This document shows, piece by piece, positions 32,581 through 46,183 of a stretch of 64,000 bases of DNA. The DNA is from Globodera rostochiensis. Taxonomy: Eukaryota; Nematoda; Chromadorea; Rhabditida; Heteroderidae. The notes under the pieces were generated by a model. It worked only from the letters and a program-made list of their open reading frames with translations, had not been told where the DNA came from and made no database searches. Location: positions 1,912,803 through 1,976,802 of the forward strand of contig JAEVLN010000017.1 of NCBI GenBank assembly GCA_018350325.1. The letters run 5' to 3'. Position 1 is the stretch's first letter. Each line of letters starts with the position of its first letter. The translations under genes and the position numbers were made by a program.

Positions 32581-33964
32581 CAAATTTATTCTTCAATTGT
32601 CCCATTTTTTTGGAAATAATTTCGCGCATCTTTGTGGACGCCCACAATAATAGCCTTAAAATTAAATATATTTTTAATTTTTTTAAAATAATTACCAAGC
32701 CGGGATGGCAATTGTGCTCAGATCGTTCACCCACGGGTACTGGTTGTAATTCGCGAGAAACAAAATTTGATTTTCCTCAGAATTAAGGCCAAACAACGCT
32801 TGGGACAAAAAATGGCGATTGTTTTGCTCGTCGACGAATTGCGTTGCTGTTAAATTGAGAATAATCTGTTAAACAAAAAATAGAAAAGAATTATTAAACA
32901 AATATTAACAAATAAATTCAACCATAAATATTGCGATGATCAGTTGACTAAAAAAGGTGGCGACCGTATAAATTGTCATTTTGCGTTCAACGGTTAAATT
33001 ATTATTATTATTGTTTTGTTGGCTAACGCTAACATTTTGTCGACATTTGTAGGCAAAAAATGATGCCAAATTCAACAAAAGACAAATTATGCCAAAAAGA
33101 ATGGCGGACCAAGCGGCGATTCTACTATAATTTTGGCTCTGAAATATTTAAGAAATAAAATTTAACTAAATAAGAAAATTAAATAAACGACATAATTTCG
33201 ATGATTCAACGTATTCATACCCCGCTAAATTTCCGATTTTTATTGTCCAATGTGAATGTTGCATTGTCGTTTTGAACATTAATGTACATGTCCAAGTTGA
33301 AATTGGGACCGTAAAAGGTAATGGAAGAATAAATGTGGCAAGCAAAACTGGGATCAATGCATAACGCCATAACTAAAGAATAAAACAATTTATAAGCTTA
33401 AAAATAATTCTTACTAAAAACGCTATTTAAATATAAATTAATTTAATATGTAAATTAAAAGTAAAATAAAAAATATAAAACTTTGTTATAAAGAATAGGC
33501 CAAAAAATAGAGGTAAATCGATTCAAAAGCAAAGACGCCGTCAGCAAATTTTCAACATGAAAAGCATAGCGAATAACAAAAAACAGAAAAGCCAACACAA
33601 ATGGAGGCAATTTGAGGTAAATTGACAAGAATAAGCCAATTCTGCCAAATCGATGCTCAAAAAATGCAAAAAAATAATTAACCAAACTCTAAAATATAAT
33701 AAACAATTAATTTAAAGTTTATTTGAAATTTTATAAAAATACTTAAAACTTGTTTGAATAATTTTAATAGGTTACCAAAATTCCACGGACACCGACTAGC
33801 GCAAAAAATGCAGACTTAAACTTGGAAAAATTGTTGATGATGACCCACAACTCCAAGCAGTACAGCAAAGCCGATGGAATGCCAATGACCAGAGCAAATA
33901 TAAAAGGAGCCAATACCTCATTTGCCAAAACGGACAAAACGGAAATTAAACCAGCATAACTCAT
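32519..33964 (-). CDS. Srg-like serpentine chemoreceptor, copy 1 (frameshifted)
   Basis: Six exons on the minus strand, including 33776-33964, 33482-33688, from 33372 downward, and a last exon ending at 32519. The product opens MSYAGLISVLSVLANEV and has about seven hydrophobic helices. LLTASLLLNRFTSIFWPILY at the end of TM3 is the hallmark of the Srg (serpentine receptor class gamma) family, and LWRY...ILP and LTVERKMTIYTVATFFSQLI follow as expected. Relative to the intact paralogue at 60843-62285, one base is missing near 33300 (after FTVPI), shifting the frame inside exon 3. This is either a real null mutation or an assembly error, because copy 2 has a different indel in the same 35 bases. 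Such receptors act in chemosensory cilia. Confidence 0.75.
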
Positions 33965-35200
33965 TCCGCAAATTTTTCTAAAATATAAAAATTACAATTT
34001 TATATTCTTTTAATTGTTTAAACAAATGAATTTATTTAGTAATTAGGCGAATATCGACACCTATATACAATAATGCTTCATCCAAAAATGATGATCTATT
34101 GCCCGTGCTTATTTAATATTCGTTTTGGTCATTATCTATTCATTAATTTTTGAATAGTTAATAAAGCGGAAGTTAATGAAATGCGCAGCTTAGTTAAATG
34201 TATTTAAGTCAAGCAGCAAGCAGGTGGTTGCGGTCGGTGAAAAGTGTGTCCCTTTCTTTGCGTTTACTAAAAATCTGTTTCGTCATACACCAATCAAATC
34301 ATTTGAGTGAATCGTGAAATTAATGTAGCTTTTCGTAACATTGGCTTTGGCATGGCATAATGAGAAATAATAGAAGTTACTGTTAATTATGGAACAGATG
34401 AATTTCTTCGGTTTGCGTGCGTAAAACGGGGTCAATGTAAGGAGGCGAAAAGCTGGGAGGATTAGCTAGTGGAAAGAAAATGCCGACCCTGTGAATGGTG
34501 CCATAAAGAATGGGGGTGCGTGGATCATCTCCTATCCGGGATCAGTTTTCCGCCTCGATAATCCCCTCCCCACTCTCCCCTAGGGACGTGCTTGCCGGCG
34601 GGGCATAAAAATTTGAATATTACTAATTTGTAAAATTTGGTTGTCAAAAAAAGGAGTTATTCGCTGATTGGCATTTATTGTTTGGAATTGGATTGCACAA
34701 AATCGGGTAAACCAAAACTGGAACCGGTAACTGCCGATTTTTTTTTTGAGCAAAACCCCCGGGGCCAGTCTCCGGGCTTCGAAAATTCGGTAACTCTTAA
34801 TGCGCCCTAAAAATCTAAACTTGGTGCTCTTAGTTGGCGATTCATTTTTTCCAAATACATACAACCTAATTAATTTTGGAAATTCAAAAAAATGTTTAGG
34901 GCAGGCCCTGGATTTTAAATACATTTATTGCGCGTAATAAATAATCTAAACTTTATTTTTAATATAAATAATCTATGATTATTTTTAATTACACAGTATC
35001 GAAAAGTCATTACTAGAAATTTATGTCATCAATAAATTTAAACAATATTTATATAACATTGGTTATAAACCAAATAACTTGCATATTTTTTGCTTAAATT
35101 CATTTTATTTCTCACATAAATCAATAAAAAATTGATGGTCGATTGTAAAGCCGCCACTCACTCATAAGCAATTTGCTGTAAAATATGCCGAAAAGTTCAT

Positions 35201-37467
35201 TCACCATCCTCGACATTTCACTTCTCCGTCCGTCACGTCAGCAATCCAATCACAATCAATTGGAGTGTATGCGCCTATTTATTTGTACAACATTTAATTT
35301 TTGTCAAAAAATAAAATTTAAAAAACTACAAATATTAAATTCTTTAATGCTTTTTACTGTAAAGCCCTTTTGTTGAGTACACATCGTTGGGAGCGCATCT
35401 TTTGTCATTTCCGCCATGTAAGACGCCCACTTGGACCCAATTGTATTGACCAATTTTGCTTAGCAACGGACTTCCACTGTCGCCCTAAAAATTGTTCTCC
35501 CATATTTTGCTAATCAAAAAACGGCACAAAACATTTAAATATTTTGGATTGTATTTATTTTGTCAACAATTTTTTATTGTTAAAAATAGCGTTGTTCAGT
35601 ACCAGGGATGGGCGGAATTCCGATTTCCGACTTTTTTGGGGTCGGAATTCCGATTTCCGAAATTTTTGAGACCAACGAATTCCGATTTCCGAAATTTTTT
35701 TAGGCCACGGAATTACGATTTCCGATTTCCGAAATTTTTTGAGGTCGTCGGCGCCCATCCCTGTTCAGTACCAGTTAAACGGTTACGTATTACGAAACCG
35801 GGGCTTCAAACTCCCGGTTAACCGATAACCAGAAGTTCTAAAGCCGGTTACGAAAACAAAACCCGGTTAACCGAAACCGGAAGTACCGGTTTTTAACTGA
35901 TCTGAACAACCAAAATCAATAAGTTTTCTTTTCTGTAATGAAAAATTTCCATCTTAAACCAGGGCGAAAAACTAAACTGAAAAGTTCAATTCAAAATAAT
36001 AAAAAAACTGTAACAAAAAAGCCCGGGATTTCATTTTGTTCAGTTGGATATTAGCTTCTTAATTGGGTGCCTGCTTTATATTAAAAAATTTTTTGAAAAT
36101 ATATTATTCTACCGGTTCAGTAACGCTCGGTTCGGGCACTACACAAATTTTGTCCGCCAAATGATATTCATACAAACGCTTCTCAATTGCATTGATGGGG
36201 TCATCTTCTGGCATATCCTGCGCTTAAATTAATTGTGATTTAATAATTTTAATAATTTTTAAATCAGCCCCAAAAGTATAGGAAAAAATTGCAAAATTTG
36301 ACAAAAGACACCAAAAACCTTGTTTAGTAATAATTTAGCGTTTTTTTGGCCTACATTTTGGCTGTTTTTAGACAATATCTAAAGTTTTTTTAGTTCATTA
36401 AAATTCGAGCTCTCTTTAATTTGTTTAAATAAATTTTGCAATTTATTACTTTTGGCATATTGAAGCCGGCATTTTTCTTTCGAAATCATTCGCATTGTGC
36501 CGTACAGAAGTTGATCATTTGGTGTTTGGCTTTCATTTAAACATTTTGGTTTTTTGAATCCCCAACCGGCAACAATAAATGGACGACGCTCTTTTTTTAT
36601 GTGTTGGCTAACAAATTTTTTTGGAGTTGAAAATTCGGAATTTGATGCGCCTTAATTAAATTAATTTATTTTAAAAATCCAAAATTTGAACAAAACCAAC
36701 CATTACTGAATAAACAAATTGGTCGAACGCGTGGGGAAAATATTATGGCTTGCTTACTCTGAATTAATATTTAAAAAACAAATTAAATTAAATAGCAAAA
36801 CAATTTTATTTATTCACTTTAATAATGGCCAAATCGGATTTGATAATTTCGGCTCGTTTATTCTTTAAAACGTCTGTAAATGTAAAATATTTTGCATTTG
36901 GTGGATATTTCACAGATTTAATTGAAAAACTGTGCTGTTGTTTTGAACTTTGCGCAGCACCGTAGGAAAGTCTGTACTCTGCAAAATAAATTGTTATACT
37001 TTTTAAATCAATAAAATAAAATAATTTATTTAAATTTATGCAAAGTTTTTCAACAAAAAAAAGGAATCGAAAGCAATAAACAAATGTCCTAATGATGCTA
37101 AAACAGTTCACACCTGAATTCTGCTGACCATCTTCAAGACAATGCAATGCTGTTAGAATGTGTCGTGGCCCAATGATTGTAGCAGTGCAAATTGGGTTAA
37201 ATTTTGTTTTATTTTGAAGCGCATCAACTTAAACATCAAAAAATTATTCATTTAAATATTAAATTTAATCTGCTCAAAATATCAATGAATGATCTAATTA
37301 TAATTGTCAAATAAACCTATACCCAGTTTAAGATTTTTTTTTTAGTTCATCCTAAATCTAAAATAAATTTTGAATAAAACATACAACACACACTCACATT
37401 CACTTTGTAGCACTGTGGCCATCCAAGGCAATGATTTATCATCGACAATTGGTTGCCCTCTGTATAC
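35201..37467 (-). CDS. S1-family serine protease, copy 1 (5' truncated)
   Basis: Minus-strand exons begin at 37467 (VYRGQPIVDDKSLPWMATVL) and end at 35201. All three catalytic residues are present: His in HILTALHC (about 37160), Asp in KSDLAIIK (about 36830), Ser in GDSGSPLL (about 35480). Other landmarks are FSPRVRPICLF, VAGWGF and the terminal exon 35201-35274 with YTPIDCDWIADVTDGEVKC. Introns are GT-AG and the phases agree throughout. The signal-peptide exon is missing because the duplication breakpoint at 37521/37522 falls in intron 1; sequence beyond the junction belongs to copy 2. It is therefore unlikely to make a secreted enzyme. Chymotrypsin-fold proteases of this kind are digestive or secreted in nematodes. 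A small hAT-like MITE sits in the intron before the serine exon. Confidence 0.8.
35603..35763. mobile_element. hAT-like MITE, 161 bp, with 8-bp TSD
   Basis: Terminal inverted repeats cagggatgggcg / cgcccatccctg flanked by a perfect 8-bp duplication ttcagtac (35595-35602 and 35764-35771). The interior is repeats of ggaattccgatttccgaaat. Inserted in a protease intron before the tandem duplication, as the same element lies at 46023-46183. Confidence 0.85.
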
Positions 37468-37521
37468 CTAAAACATTTAAAATTTTAATTAAACACATTA
37501 TTTTAAACCGGGAATTTAAAC

Positions 37522-38981
37522 TTATCCGGAGGTAAACATATTAATTAACCAAAGGGCTGTGTATCGTATCGTTTTAAAACTTTGCGTATCGTCCGTTGTC
37601 TACCAGTTTAGTCGGATATTCAAATTTTACGACTTGAGTAGATTATTTTTTTAAAATGACAAATTTTTTTAAACAGATGGGACTATTTTATTAGCTAAGC
37701 CTTTGCAAAAATGAACAAGTCTGTAAAAAGTTATGGTACAGAAACTTCAAAAAGTTTACAAATTTTTGGGGGGTTTCCCTAATAGCAAAGCTTTAGCTTA
37801 GCTTAACTCGACAAAAGCTTTCGAGGGCTTCTAGAATCGTTAAAAGCACGTTATTTGCCCTGCCTCTTTATTCGGGTCGGTTTTTGGATTCGGACCGGTA
37901 GCCCATTTTTGAATCATCAGATTAGGCACTTCCCTCCCCCATACTCTCAGACAAATTGCTTGTACAATTACGTGCCGCCGTACTTTATGCCATACATGGA
38001 CCCGGGGGTTTCGCAAATTCTCTCCAATTTGACTCCAATGGATTTGCAATCGATATTCAACCCTCCGTCGCCTTCGACTGAACACCATCAAAATTTGCTG
38101 AGCCAGCTGCAGACGCAAAACCCACAATTATACAAGCAGCTTTACAACGCTTATTCTGAATTGGACCCTGTCATACAACAGAATGTTCAATCGGTTATTT
38201 AAATTAAGAAGAAATGTTTAATTAAACCCGCTTTTTAAGTTGGTAGCATCCGTAGTGCCGGCAATTCAACATGTTGTGAACACAATGAATGCCCAGGGCG
38301 CTGCATCAACGCCGTTGTTCAACCAAAATTTTCCAAAACTTTCAAACTTTTTGCGAAGTAAGGCAAATGATGAATAATGCATTTATTAATGTGTTAAAAT
38401 TTAAAAAAAAAGAACATTTTTATTCAAAAAAACATTCTTTTCAGGCCCTGGAATGACGGCATTTGCCCAACAACCAAACCCGTTCTTGACCAGCGTCGCA
38501 CCACAGCCTTCTTCTGTTGGACAAGTGCCAAATAATCTGGTGCCGAACATCATCAACCCAATAGTGCAAAATCCTCAAGCACAACAGAGGTGGTCAAAAA
38601 AATATGTTCAATTTTTTTAATATCTAACAAAAGCATAAAAAAGTTTTTTGCTGCGTTTTTCTTATGAAAAATATAGTAACAAATGTTTTAAAAGTTAAGA
38701 AAACAAATATCGATCGATATAATTTAATTGTAAGAGGGTTTTAAGTTAATTTTATTTATTTTTTTACTTTTCAGTTTTTTAGTTCAAAAATTTTTTTTAT
38801 TGCTTTAATGTTTTTTAAAATAATTTTTGCGATTTTGACAAAAGACGTAAAATTATTCGTTTAATTTTTAAAAAGTCAAATGTCGCCAAATCCGACTTTG
38901 GGAGGAGTTGGAGGACTCGTGGATGGCATACTCAACACTGTGTCCACAGCAATTGGAATGGGGGGCAAGAAGAAGAAATGA
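37522..38981 (+). pseudogene. Asn/Gln-rich gene, copy 2, lacking first exon
   Basis: Starts with only the last ten bases of exon 1 (TATCCGGAG) and its intact donor. Exons 2-5 (from 37951 to the stop at 38979-38981) match the complete gene at 26879-28602 with no frame change. No signal peptide or promoter of its own is present; upstream is the truncated 5' end of protease copy 1. Probably not expressed as a secreted protein. Confidence 0.75.
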
Positions 38982-39344
38982 ATGCGCTGCTATAACTGAG
39001 AAAATCTTTTGTTTTTATTATTATTTTTTATTAAAATTAAAGTTGATCGGGATTTTAAGGAACACCCGGGATGTATGTCAAATAAATTACACTCGATAAG
39101 ACCAAATTTTTTTTGGGCAATTTATCACGTTTGATTTGTAATTTCCAAAAAAAAACAAAAACAAATAAAATTAATTTCTTATTCAATAACAATTGGAGAA
39201 ATTGGATGGACTTTAATTGTTATATGATTAGTTCGTACATTAACAAAAACGGGATCGGGATTTTAAAGAACACCCGGGATGTAGGTCAAATAAATTACAT
39301 TCGATTAGACCGAATTTTTTTGGACAATTTATCACTAGGGAAGC

Positions 39345-39770
39345 ATTTTTATGTTTTAACATATTTTTTTCGTGGTTTCCTTACTGACATATTTTAAGCT
39401 TTTTCAGAGTTTTAGCACATATTTCGCCATTTTTCAAAAATTCCTTAACAAAAATGCAAAAAAGAAAAATACAACCCTAAGGATCGACTTTTTAAAAATT
39501 TTCAAAAAAGGCACCCCTAAAAAATGACTTTTTCTTGGACCAAAAATTCACCCACAAAGATCGACATTGTCCCTAAAATTTTTTACTTTTGATATTTTTT
39601 ATAAAATTTTCCAAAACACATATCATATTTACAACTGTAGGAGCAAAATTAAAAAGATAGAAGAATTTTGAAGGTTTTCAAGCATAAACTGACTAGATTT
39701 TGACCATTTTTGACACATATTTTGGCATTTTTTGGGTTTTTTAGCACATATAATCCCAGCCTTAGTTAAG
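39345..39770 (-). mobile_element. MITE-like element, duplicated copy
   Basis: Copy-2 counterpart of 28972-29400, with a few substitutions and a changed stretch near 39615 (aacacatatcat). Confidence 0.65.
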
Positions 39771-40085
39771 TATAATAAAAAAAGGGAATATGCGAAAAAG
39801 GAAAATGCCAAAGGTAAAAAATGCCCATATGTGCACTGGTTTTAAAAATTAAATGAACCAAAAAAATTAATTTACCAAACTTTGATATTTTGAATTTTAA
39901 ACATCTCAAGATCACTCAACTATAAACAAATTATGAATTTTTGAACCAGTAAAAAATTTAAAAAGCAAAAAATGAGGACGAAGGATGCTTCATGTTAGTT
40001 AAATTAAAATACTTTTTTAAATTAAAGAGCAAAAAATTAATTTAACTATATTTAATGAATTATTTTAAATATTTAAAATTTGGCT

Positions 40086-41000
40086 TTAACAGATGTTAAT
40101 GAAAATACCAGGTTTAATATCATTATGTAAAAATCCTAGTCCATGCAGAAACATGATTGCTCTCAGCAACTGGCGCGACAACCCAATGGCCGTTTCAGCG
40201 CTGAATCGGTTTCCACATACTTTCCATAGGTCCTCTGTGCTTTGTCCGACCTGTGTAATGCTAACTCCCATTTTATATCTAAAGTGCGTTAATATTATTT
40301 ATAATTATTTTTAAAAAAATTTACTTCCCCGGATATTTTTAGGTCAGGAATTACATGTTTTCATGATTTTTTGAAATTATTTTGACCTCAAAATTTAAGA
40401 GCAAATTTTAAAAATCCCCCAAACTCGTCCCCTACCGATTTGAACAACCCCGAACCCATCACACCTTCAAAAAACCCCCGACACCGCAATTCTCAACCCC
40501 AACTCTAATTTATAAACAATTAAAATTTAAAGAATACTCACACGAGATAATAGCAATCTCTGTAAGGTCCAAATCCGTACACATTACAGAAGTATGGTAT
40601 GTGTGCTGCTGCATTAAGTAAGTCATTCTATGATTAATAATTACAAAAAATTCTATATTGACTTCAAAAAACAATTCAATTTACTTCTTTTTGAAGCTGT
40701 GATTCTATACCCTGCTTCCTTTCGACTTTAATCGCCCAATCCTCTCCCCCCAGACATTGACGCAGGGCCGAGATAGATTAAAATCTAGTCTACGACAAAA
40801 AGACTCTCGTTGTACATCTGGAAGTCTTCCAAGTTCAATGAGCCTTCTCTCTAAAACGAGTTTTAAATTTTAAAATTTGATAAAAATTCTTTTATTATTT
40901 TAAATGTATAAATACTTCAAAATCCAAATAAGACTTATGACCACGCCTTTTGAGTTCAGTTTTACCAAAAACCGGTATAATCCCGCCCGATCCCGACCGG
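40086..41000 (-). pseudogene. Chimeric CK1-like kinase pseudogene, copy 2
   Basis: Same fragments and order as 29716-30620, including FLHNDIKPG at the 3' limit and the loss of the N-terminal lobe. Extra point changes only. Confidence 0.65.
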
Positions 41001-41079
41001 GATCACGATCCCGGTCAACTCTAATTATAAATCATTTTTAAATAAATAAAACTCACAATATGCCCAAGATGGCTCACAA

Positions 41080-42346
41080 TTTGGCGCGGGATGCCGCTAA
41101 GAAGCGTTTTCAATGCCCGGTTTTGGATGACGCCAGGGTCAAGGCGTCGTCTTTTCATGGAGTATATCTTAAAAACTTATTTATTTTATTATATCAGTAT
41201 TTCAATTAAACTTTTTAACATTTAAAAATTCTCAATAAAAATTACGTACTAGCCCTGCCCAAAAAGGTGGTGCCAATGGAGTGGGCCGCTCAGAAATTCG
41301 ATCAAAACATAAATAAACGATTCGATATCGTCTTTTGGACAAGTTGTAACACGCATATGAGCAGCGATTGAGGCGTACTTTGGAGTTCCATGGAAAGCCA
41401 AAGCCCCCTTGCGAAATGAGCAAATTTATTTTTAATTTTTTCCGTTCCCGTACAGCTCAATATTAACTTTTTAAAACATTTTTTTAATATATTAAATTTA
41501 TTTTATTTGTTTTTATTTATTAATATAAAATATAAAGATTATTTTACATTTATGTAGAACCGCTCAGCGCAGCCGAAATCAATCAAGATGATTTTTTGCG
41601 GGTTGTAGGCCGACACACAAAAATTTCCGGGCTTTAAATCATTATGAATGATTTTTAGGCCAAGAAGTGCCTTGATGGCCTCCAGCATTTGATGTCCAAT
41701 CGAGATGGCTGTCGTCTCGCTGAACCGGCCTCCTGCCCTTCGAAGATACACGTCCAGGCTTTCGCCTGCCATGGTCATCCTGAGAATAATAAAATATTAA
41801 TACTAACTTAATAATCTTAATTATTTTAATAATTGCTCGGTTTATTATATTAATAAAATAATAATATTAACTTAATTATTTTAATTTTTGGTAATTGCTC
41901 GATTTACTATAATAATAAAATATTAACTTAATAATTTTTGCTTGATTTACTATAATAATAATAATAATAACTTTAATAATTTTAATATTTTAATAATCTC
42001 ACACGAGATAGTAAAACTCGACGGCATTGGGTCGCGCCAGGTTAAAATCGAGGCGGCGACAAAAAGACGCTCGTTGATCTTCTGGGAGTCTTCCAAGTTC
42101 GTTGAGCACTTCTTTCTAAAAACGAGTTTACATTTTAAAATTTGAAAAAATTCTTTTATTATTTTAAAAGTATAATACTTCAAAATCCAGATGCAACTTT
42201 TGCCCACGCCTTTTAAGCTCAGTTTTAAGTGCCGCATAGCCGTTTTCTTGGCTGAAAGCGACGTACACTGCGCCATACGCGCCATCACTTAGCACATTCT
42301 GAATGGTCCAAATCCCTAATCGGGTGCCGGGGTCAAGGGCAAGCAT
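41080..42346 (-). CDS. CK1/TTBK-like protein kinase, copy 2
   Basis: Equivalent of 30690-31928, starting at 42346 (MLALDPGTRLGIWTIQNVLS). All kinase landmarks are kept: DGAYGAVYVAF, YAALKTEL, IIHNDLKPGN, IDFGCAERF. Substitutions include HGL to LGL before the catalytic loop and PWHH changed from CTCCCTTGG to CTCCATTGG (P to H before W). The end of exon 4 differs from copy 1 by a 29-bp replacement near 41221-41250 that changes the donor region. A poly-(ATT) expansion lies in an intron at about 41950. Confidence 0.65.
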
Positions 42347-42934
42347 TTCCTCTATTTTTTAATTGAATATAATAATAAAAATTAATTAGATTTTAAATTT
42401 GGATTTAATACAGGAAATATTTATAAATAAAATACACGAAAGAAATATTTTGGAGCCTGTTATTACCTATGTTTATTTCAAGAACTCCGTTAGTGAATTG
42501 ATAAATTCTTTTTCCGAGCAAAAGCAATCAAATTAACAGTACATTTTAGTTCTTCGGCATACGAAGAGGGATGAAAAAATAAATAAATGGTAAATTTCTG
42601 TGATTTTATTAACGTATAACTAATTGTTTTTGATTTGATCGTTAAAACAAAGAAACAAAAGGGAGTTTATATATCAAAATTAAAATTGAATGGGGAGCAA
42701 GAAGAAGAAATAATTGCGCTGAATGCAATAAGTTGGTTGATAACTGAAAAAATCTTTTTTTCATTATTATTATTATTTTATTAAAATTAAAGTTGAACGG
42801 GATCGGGATTTTAAAGAACACCCGGAATGTATAAATTACATTTGATAACACCGAATTTTTTTGGACAATTTATCACGTTTGATTTGTAATTTCTAAAAAA
42901 CAATAAAAAATAAATTAATTTCTTATTCAATTAA

Positions 42935-44384
42935 TCAAACAATTGGAGTAATTGGATAGACTTTAATTGTTATATGATTACTATTTTGTACACTAACAAA
43001 TTTATTCTTCAATTGTCCCATTTTTTTGGAAATGATTTCGCGCATCTTTGTGGACGCCCACAATAATAACCTTAAAATTAAATATATTTTTAATTTTTTT
43101 TTTTCAAAAAATAATTACCAAGCCGGGATGGCAATTGTGCTCAGATCGTTCACCCACGGGTACTGGTTGTAATTCGCGAGAAACAAAATTTGATTTTCCT
43201 CAGAATTAAGGCCAAACAACGCTTGGGACAAAAAATGGCGATTGTTTTGCTCGTCGACGAATTGCGTTGCTGTTAAATTGAGAATAATCTGTTAAACAAA
43301 AAATAGAAAAGAATTATTAAACAAATATTAACAAATAAATTCAACCATAAATATTGCGATGATCAGTTGACTAAAAAAGGTGGCGACCGTATAAATTGTC
43401 ATTTTGCGTTCAACGGTTAAATTATTATTATTATTGTTTTGTTGGCTAACGCTAACATTTTGTCGACATTTGTAGGCAAAAAATGATGCCAAATTCAACA
43501 AAAGACAAATTATGCCAAAAAGAATGGCGGACCAAGCGGCGATTCTACTATAATTTTGGCTCTGAAATATTTAAGAAATAAAATTTAACTAAATAAGAAA
43601 ATTAAATAAACGACATAATTTCGATGATTCAACGTATTCATACCCCGCTAAATTTCCGATTTTTATTGTCCAATGTGAATGTTGCATTGTCGTTTTGAAC
43701 ATTAATGTACATGTCCAAGTTGAAAATTGGGACCGTAAAAATGGAAGAATAAATGTGGCAAGCAAAACTGGGATCAATGCATAACGCCATAACTAAAGAA
43801 TAAAACAATTTATAAGCTTAAAAATAATTCTTACTAAAAACGCTATTTAAATATAAATTAATTTAATATGTAAATTAAAAGTAAAATAAAAAATATAAAA
43901 CTTTGTTATAAAGAATAGGCCAAAAAATAGAGGTAAATCGATTCAAAAGCAAAGACGCCGTCAGCAAATTTTCAACATGAAAAGCATAGCGAATAACAAA
44001 AAACAGAAAAGCCAACACAAATGGAGGCAATTTGAGGTAAATTGACAAGAATAAGCCAATTCTGCCAAATCGATGCTCAAAAAATGCAAAAAAATAATTA
44101 ACCAAACTCTAAAATATAATAAACAATTAATTTAAAGTTTATTTGAAATTTTATAAAAATACTTAAAACTTGTTTGAATAATTTTAATAGGTTACCAAAA
44201 TTCCACGGACACCGACTAGCGCAAAAAATGCAGACTTAAACTTGGAAAAATTGTTGATGATGACCCACAACTCCAAGCAGTACAGCAAAGCCGATGGAAT
44301 GCCAATGACCAGAGCAAATATAAAAGGAGCCAATACCTCATTTGCCAAAACGGACAAAACGGAAATTAAACCAGCATAACTCAT
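42935..44384 (-). CDS. Srg-like serpentine chemoreceptor, copy 2 (frameshifted)
   Basis: Copy-2 counterpart of 32519-33964, start codon at 44384. The same six exons and LLLNRFTSIFWPILY signature. It carries a 4-bp deletion near 43738 (ILPF then loss of frame) but keeps the base that copy 1 lacks about 18 bp further on. Each copy is thus out of frame for its own reason, while a consensus of the two would be open as in the third copy at 60843-62285. Confidence 0.75.
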
Positions 44385-46022
44385 TCCGCAAATTTTTCTA
44401 AAATATAAAAATTACAATTTTATATTCTTTTAATTGTTTAAACAAATGAATTTATTTAGTAATTAGGCGAATATCGACACCTATATACAATAATGCTTCA
44501 TCCAAAAATGATGATCTATTGCCCGTGCTTATTTAATATTCGTTTTGGTCATTATCTATTCATTAATTTTTGAATAGTTAATAAAGCGGAAGTTAATGAA
44601 ATGCGCAGCTTAGTTAAATGTATTTAAGTCAAGCAGCAAGCAGGTGGTTGCGGTCGGTGAAAAGTGTGCCCCTTTCTTTGCGTTTACTAAAAATCTGTTT
44701 CGTCATACACCAATCAAATAATTTGAGTGAATCGTGAAATTAATGTAGCTTTTCGTAACATTGGCTTTGGCATGGCATAATGAGAAATAATAGAAGTTAC
44801 TGTTAATTATGGAACAGATGAATTTCTTCGGTTTGCGTGCGTAAAACGGGGACAATGTAAGGAGGCGAAAAGCTGGGAGGATTAGCTAGTGGAAAGAAAA
44901 TGCCGACCCTGTGAATGGTGCCATAAAGAATGGGGGTGCGTGGATCATCTCCCATCTGGGATCAGTTTTCCGCCTCGATAATCCCCTCCCCACTCTCCCC
45001 TAGGGACGTGCTTGCCGGCGGGGCATAAAAATTTGAATATTACTAATTTGTAAAATTTGGTTGTCAAAAAAAGGAGTTATTCGCTGATTGGCATTTATTG
45101 TTTGGAATTGGATTGCACAAAATCGGGTAAACCAAAACTGGAACCGGTAACTGCCGATTTTTTTTTTGAGCAAAACCCCCGGGGCCAGTCTCCGGGCTTC
45201 GAAAATTCGGTAACTCTTAATGCGCCCTAAAAATCTAAACTTGGTGCTCTTAGTTGGCGATTCATTTTTTCCAAATACATACAACCTAATTAATTTTGGA
45301 AATTCAAAAAAATGTTTAGGGCAGGCCCTGGATTTTAAATACATTTATTGCGCGTAATAAATAATCTAAACTTTATTTTTAATATAAATAATCTATGATT
45401 ATTTTTAATTACACAGTATCGAAAAGTCATTACTAGAAATTTATGTCATCAATAAACTTAAACAATATTTATATAACATTGGTTATAAACCAAATAACTT
45501 GCATATTTTTTGCTTAAATTCATTTTATTTCTCACATAAATCAATAAAAAATTGATGGTCGATTGTAAAGCCGCCACTCACTCATAAGCAATTTGCTGTA
45601 AAATATGCCGAAAAGTTCATTCACCATCCTCGACATTTCACTTCTCCGTCCGTCACGTCAGCAATCCAATCACAATCAATTGGAGTGTATGCGCCTATTT
45701 ATTTGTACAACATTTAATTTTTGTCAAAAAATAAAATTTAAAAAACTACAAATATTAAATTCTTTAATGCTTTTTACTGTAAAGCCCTTTTGTTGAGTAC
45801 ACATCGTTGGGAGCGCATCTTTTGTCATTTCCGCCATGTAAGACGCCCACTTGGACCCAATTGTATTGACCAATTTTGCTTAGCAACGGACTTCCACTGT
45901 CGCCCTAAAAATTGTTCTCCCATATTTTGCTAATCAAAAAACGGCACAAAACATTTAAATATTTTGGATTGTATTTATTTTGTCAACAATTTTTTATTGT
46001 TAAAAATAGCGTTGTTCAGTAC

Positions 46023-46183
46023 CAGGGATGGGCGGAATTCCGATTTCCGACTTTTTTGGGGTCGGAATTCCGATTTCCGAAATTTTTGAGACCAACGAAT
46101 TCCGATTTCCGAAATTTTTTTAGGCCACGGAATTACGATTTCCGATTTCCGAAATTTTTTGAGGTCGTCGGCGCCCATCCCTG
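46023..46183. mobile_element. hAT-like MITE, duplicated copy
   Basis: Identical counterpart of 35603-35763 with the same cagggatgggcg termini and ttcagtac duplication. Confidence 0.85.

Larger units (their letters stand above)
27136..37521. repeat. Tandem segmental duplication, copy 1
   Basis: A 10,386-bp unit beginning ttatccggaggtaaac and ending gggaatttaaac. It is followed directly by copy 2 with very few differences. The unit contains the Asn/Gln-rich gene from the end of its exon 1, a kinase pseudogene, a CK1-like kinase, an Srg-like receptor and a serine protease without its first exon. Confidence 0.95.
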
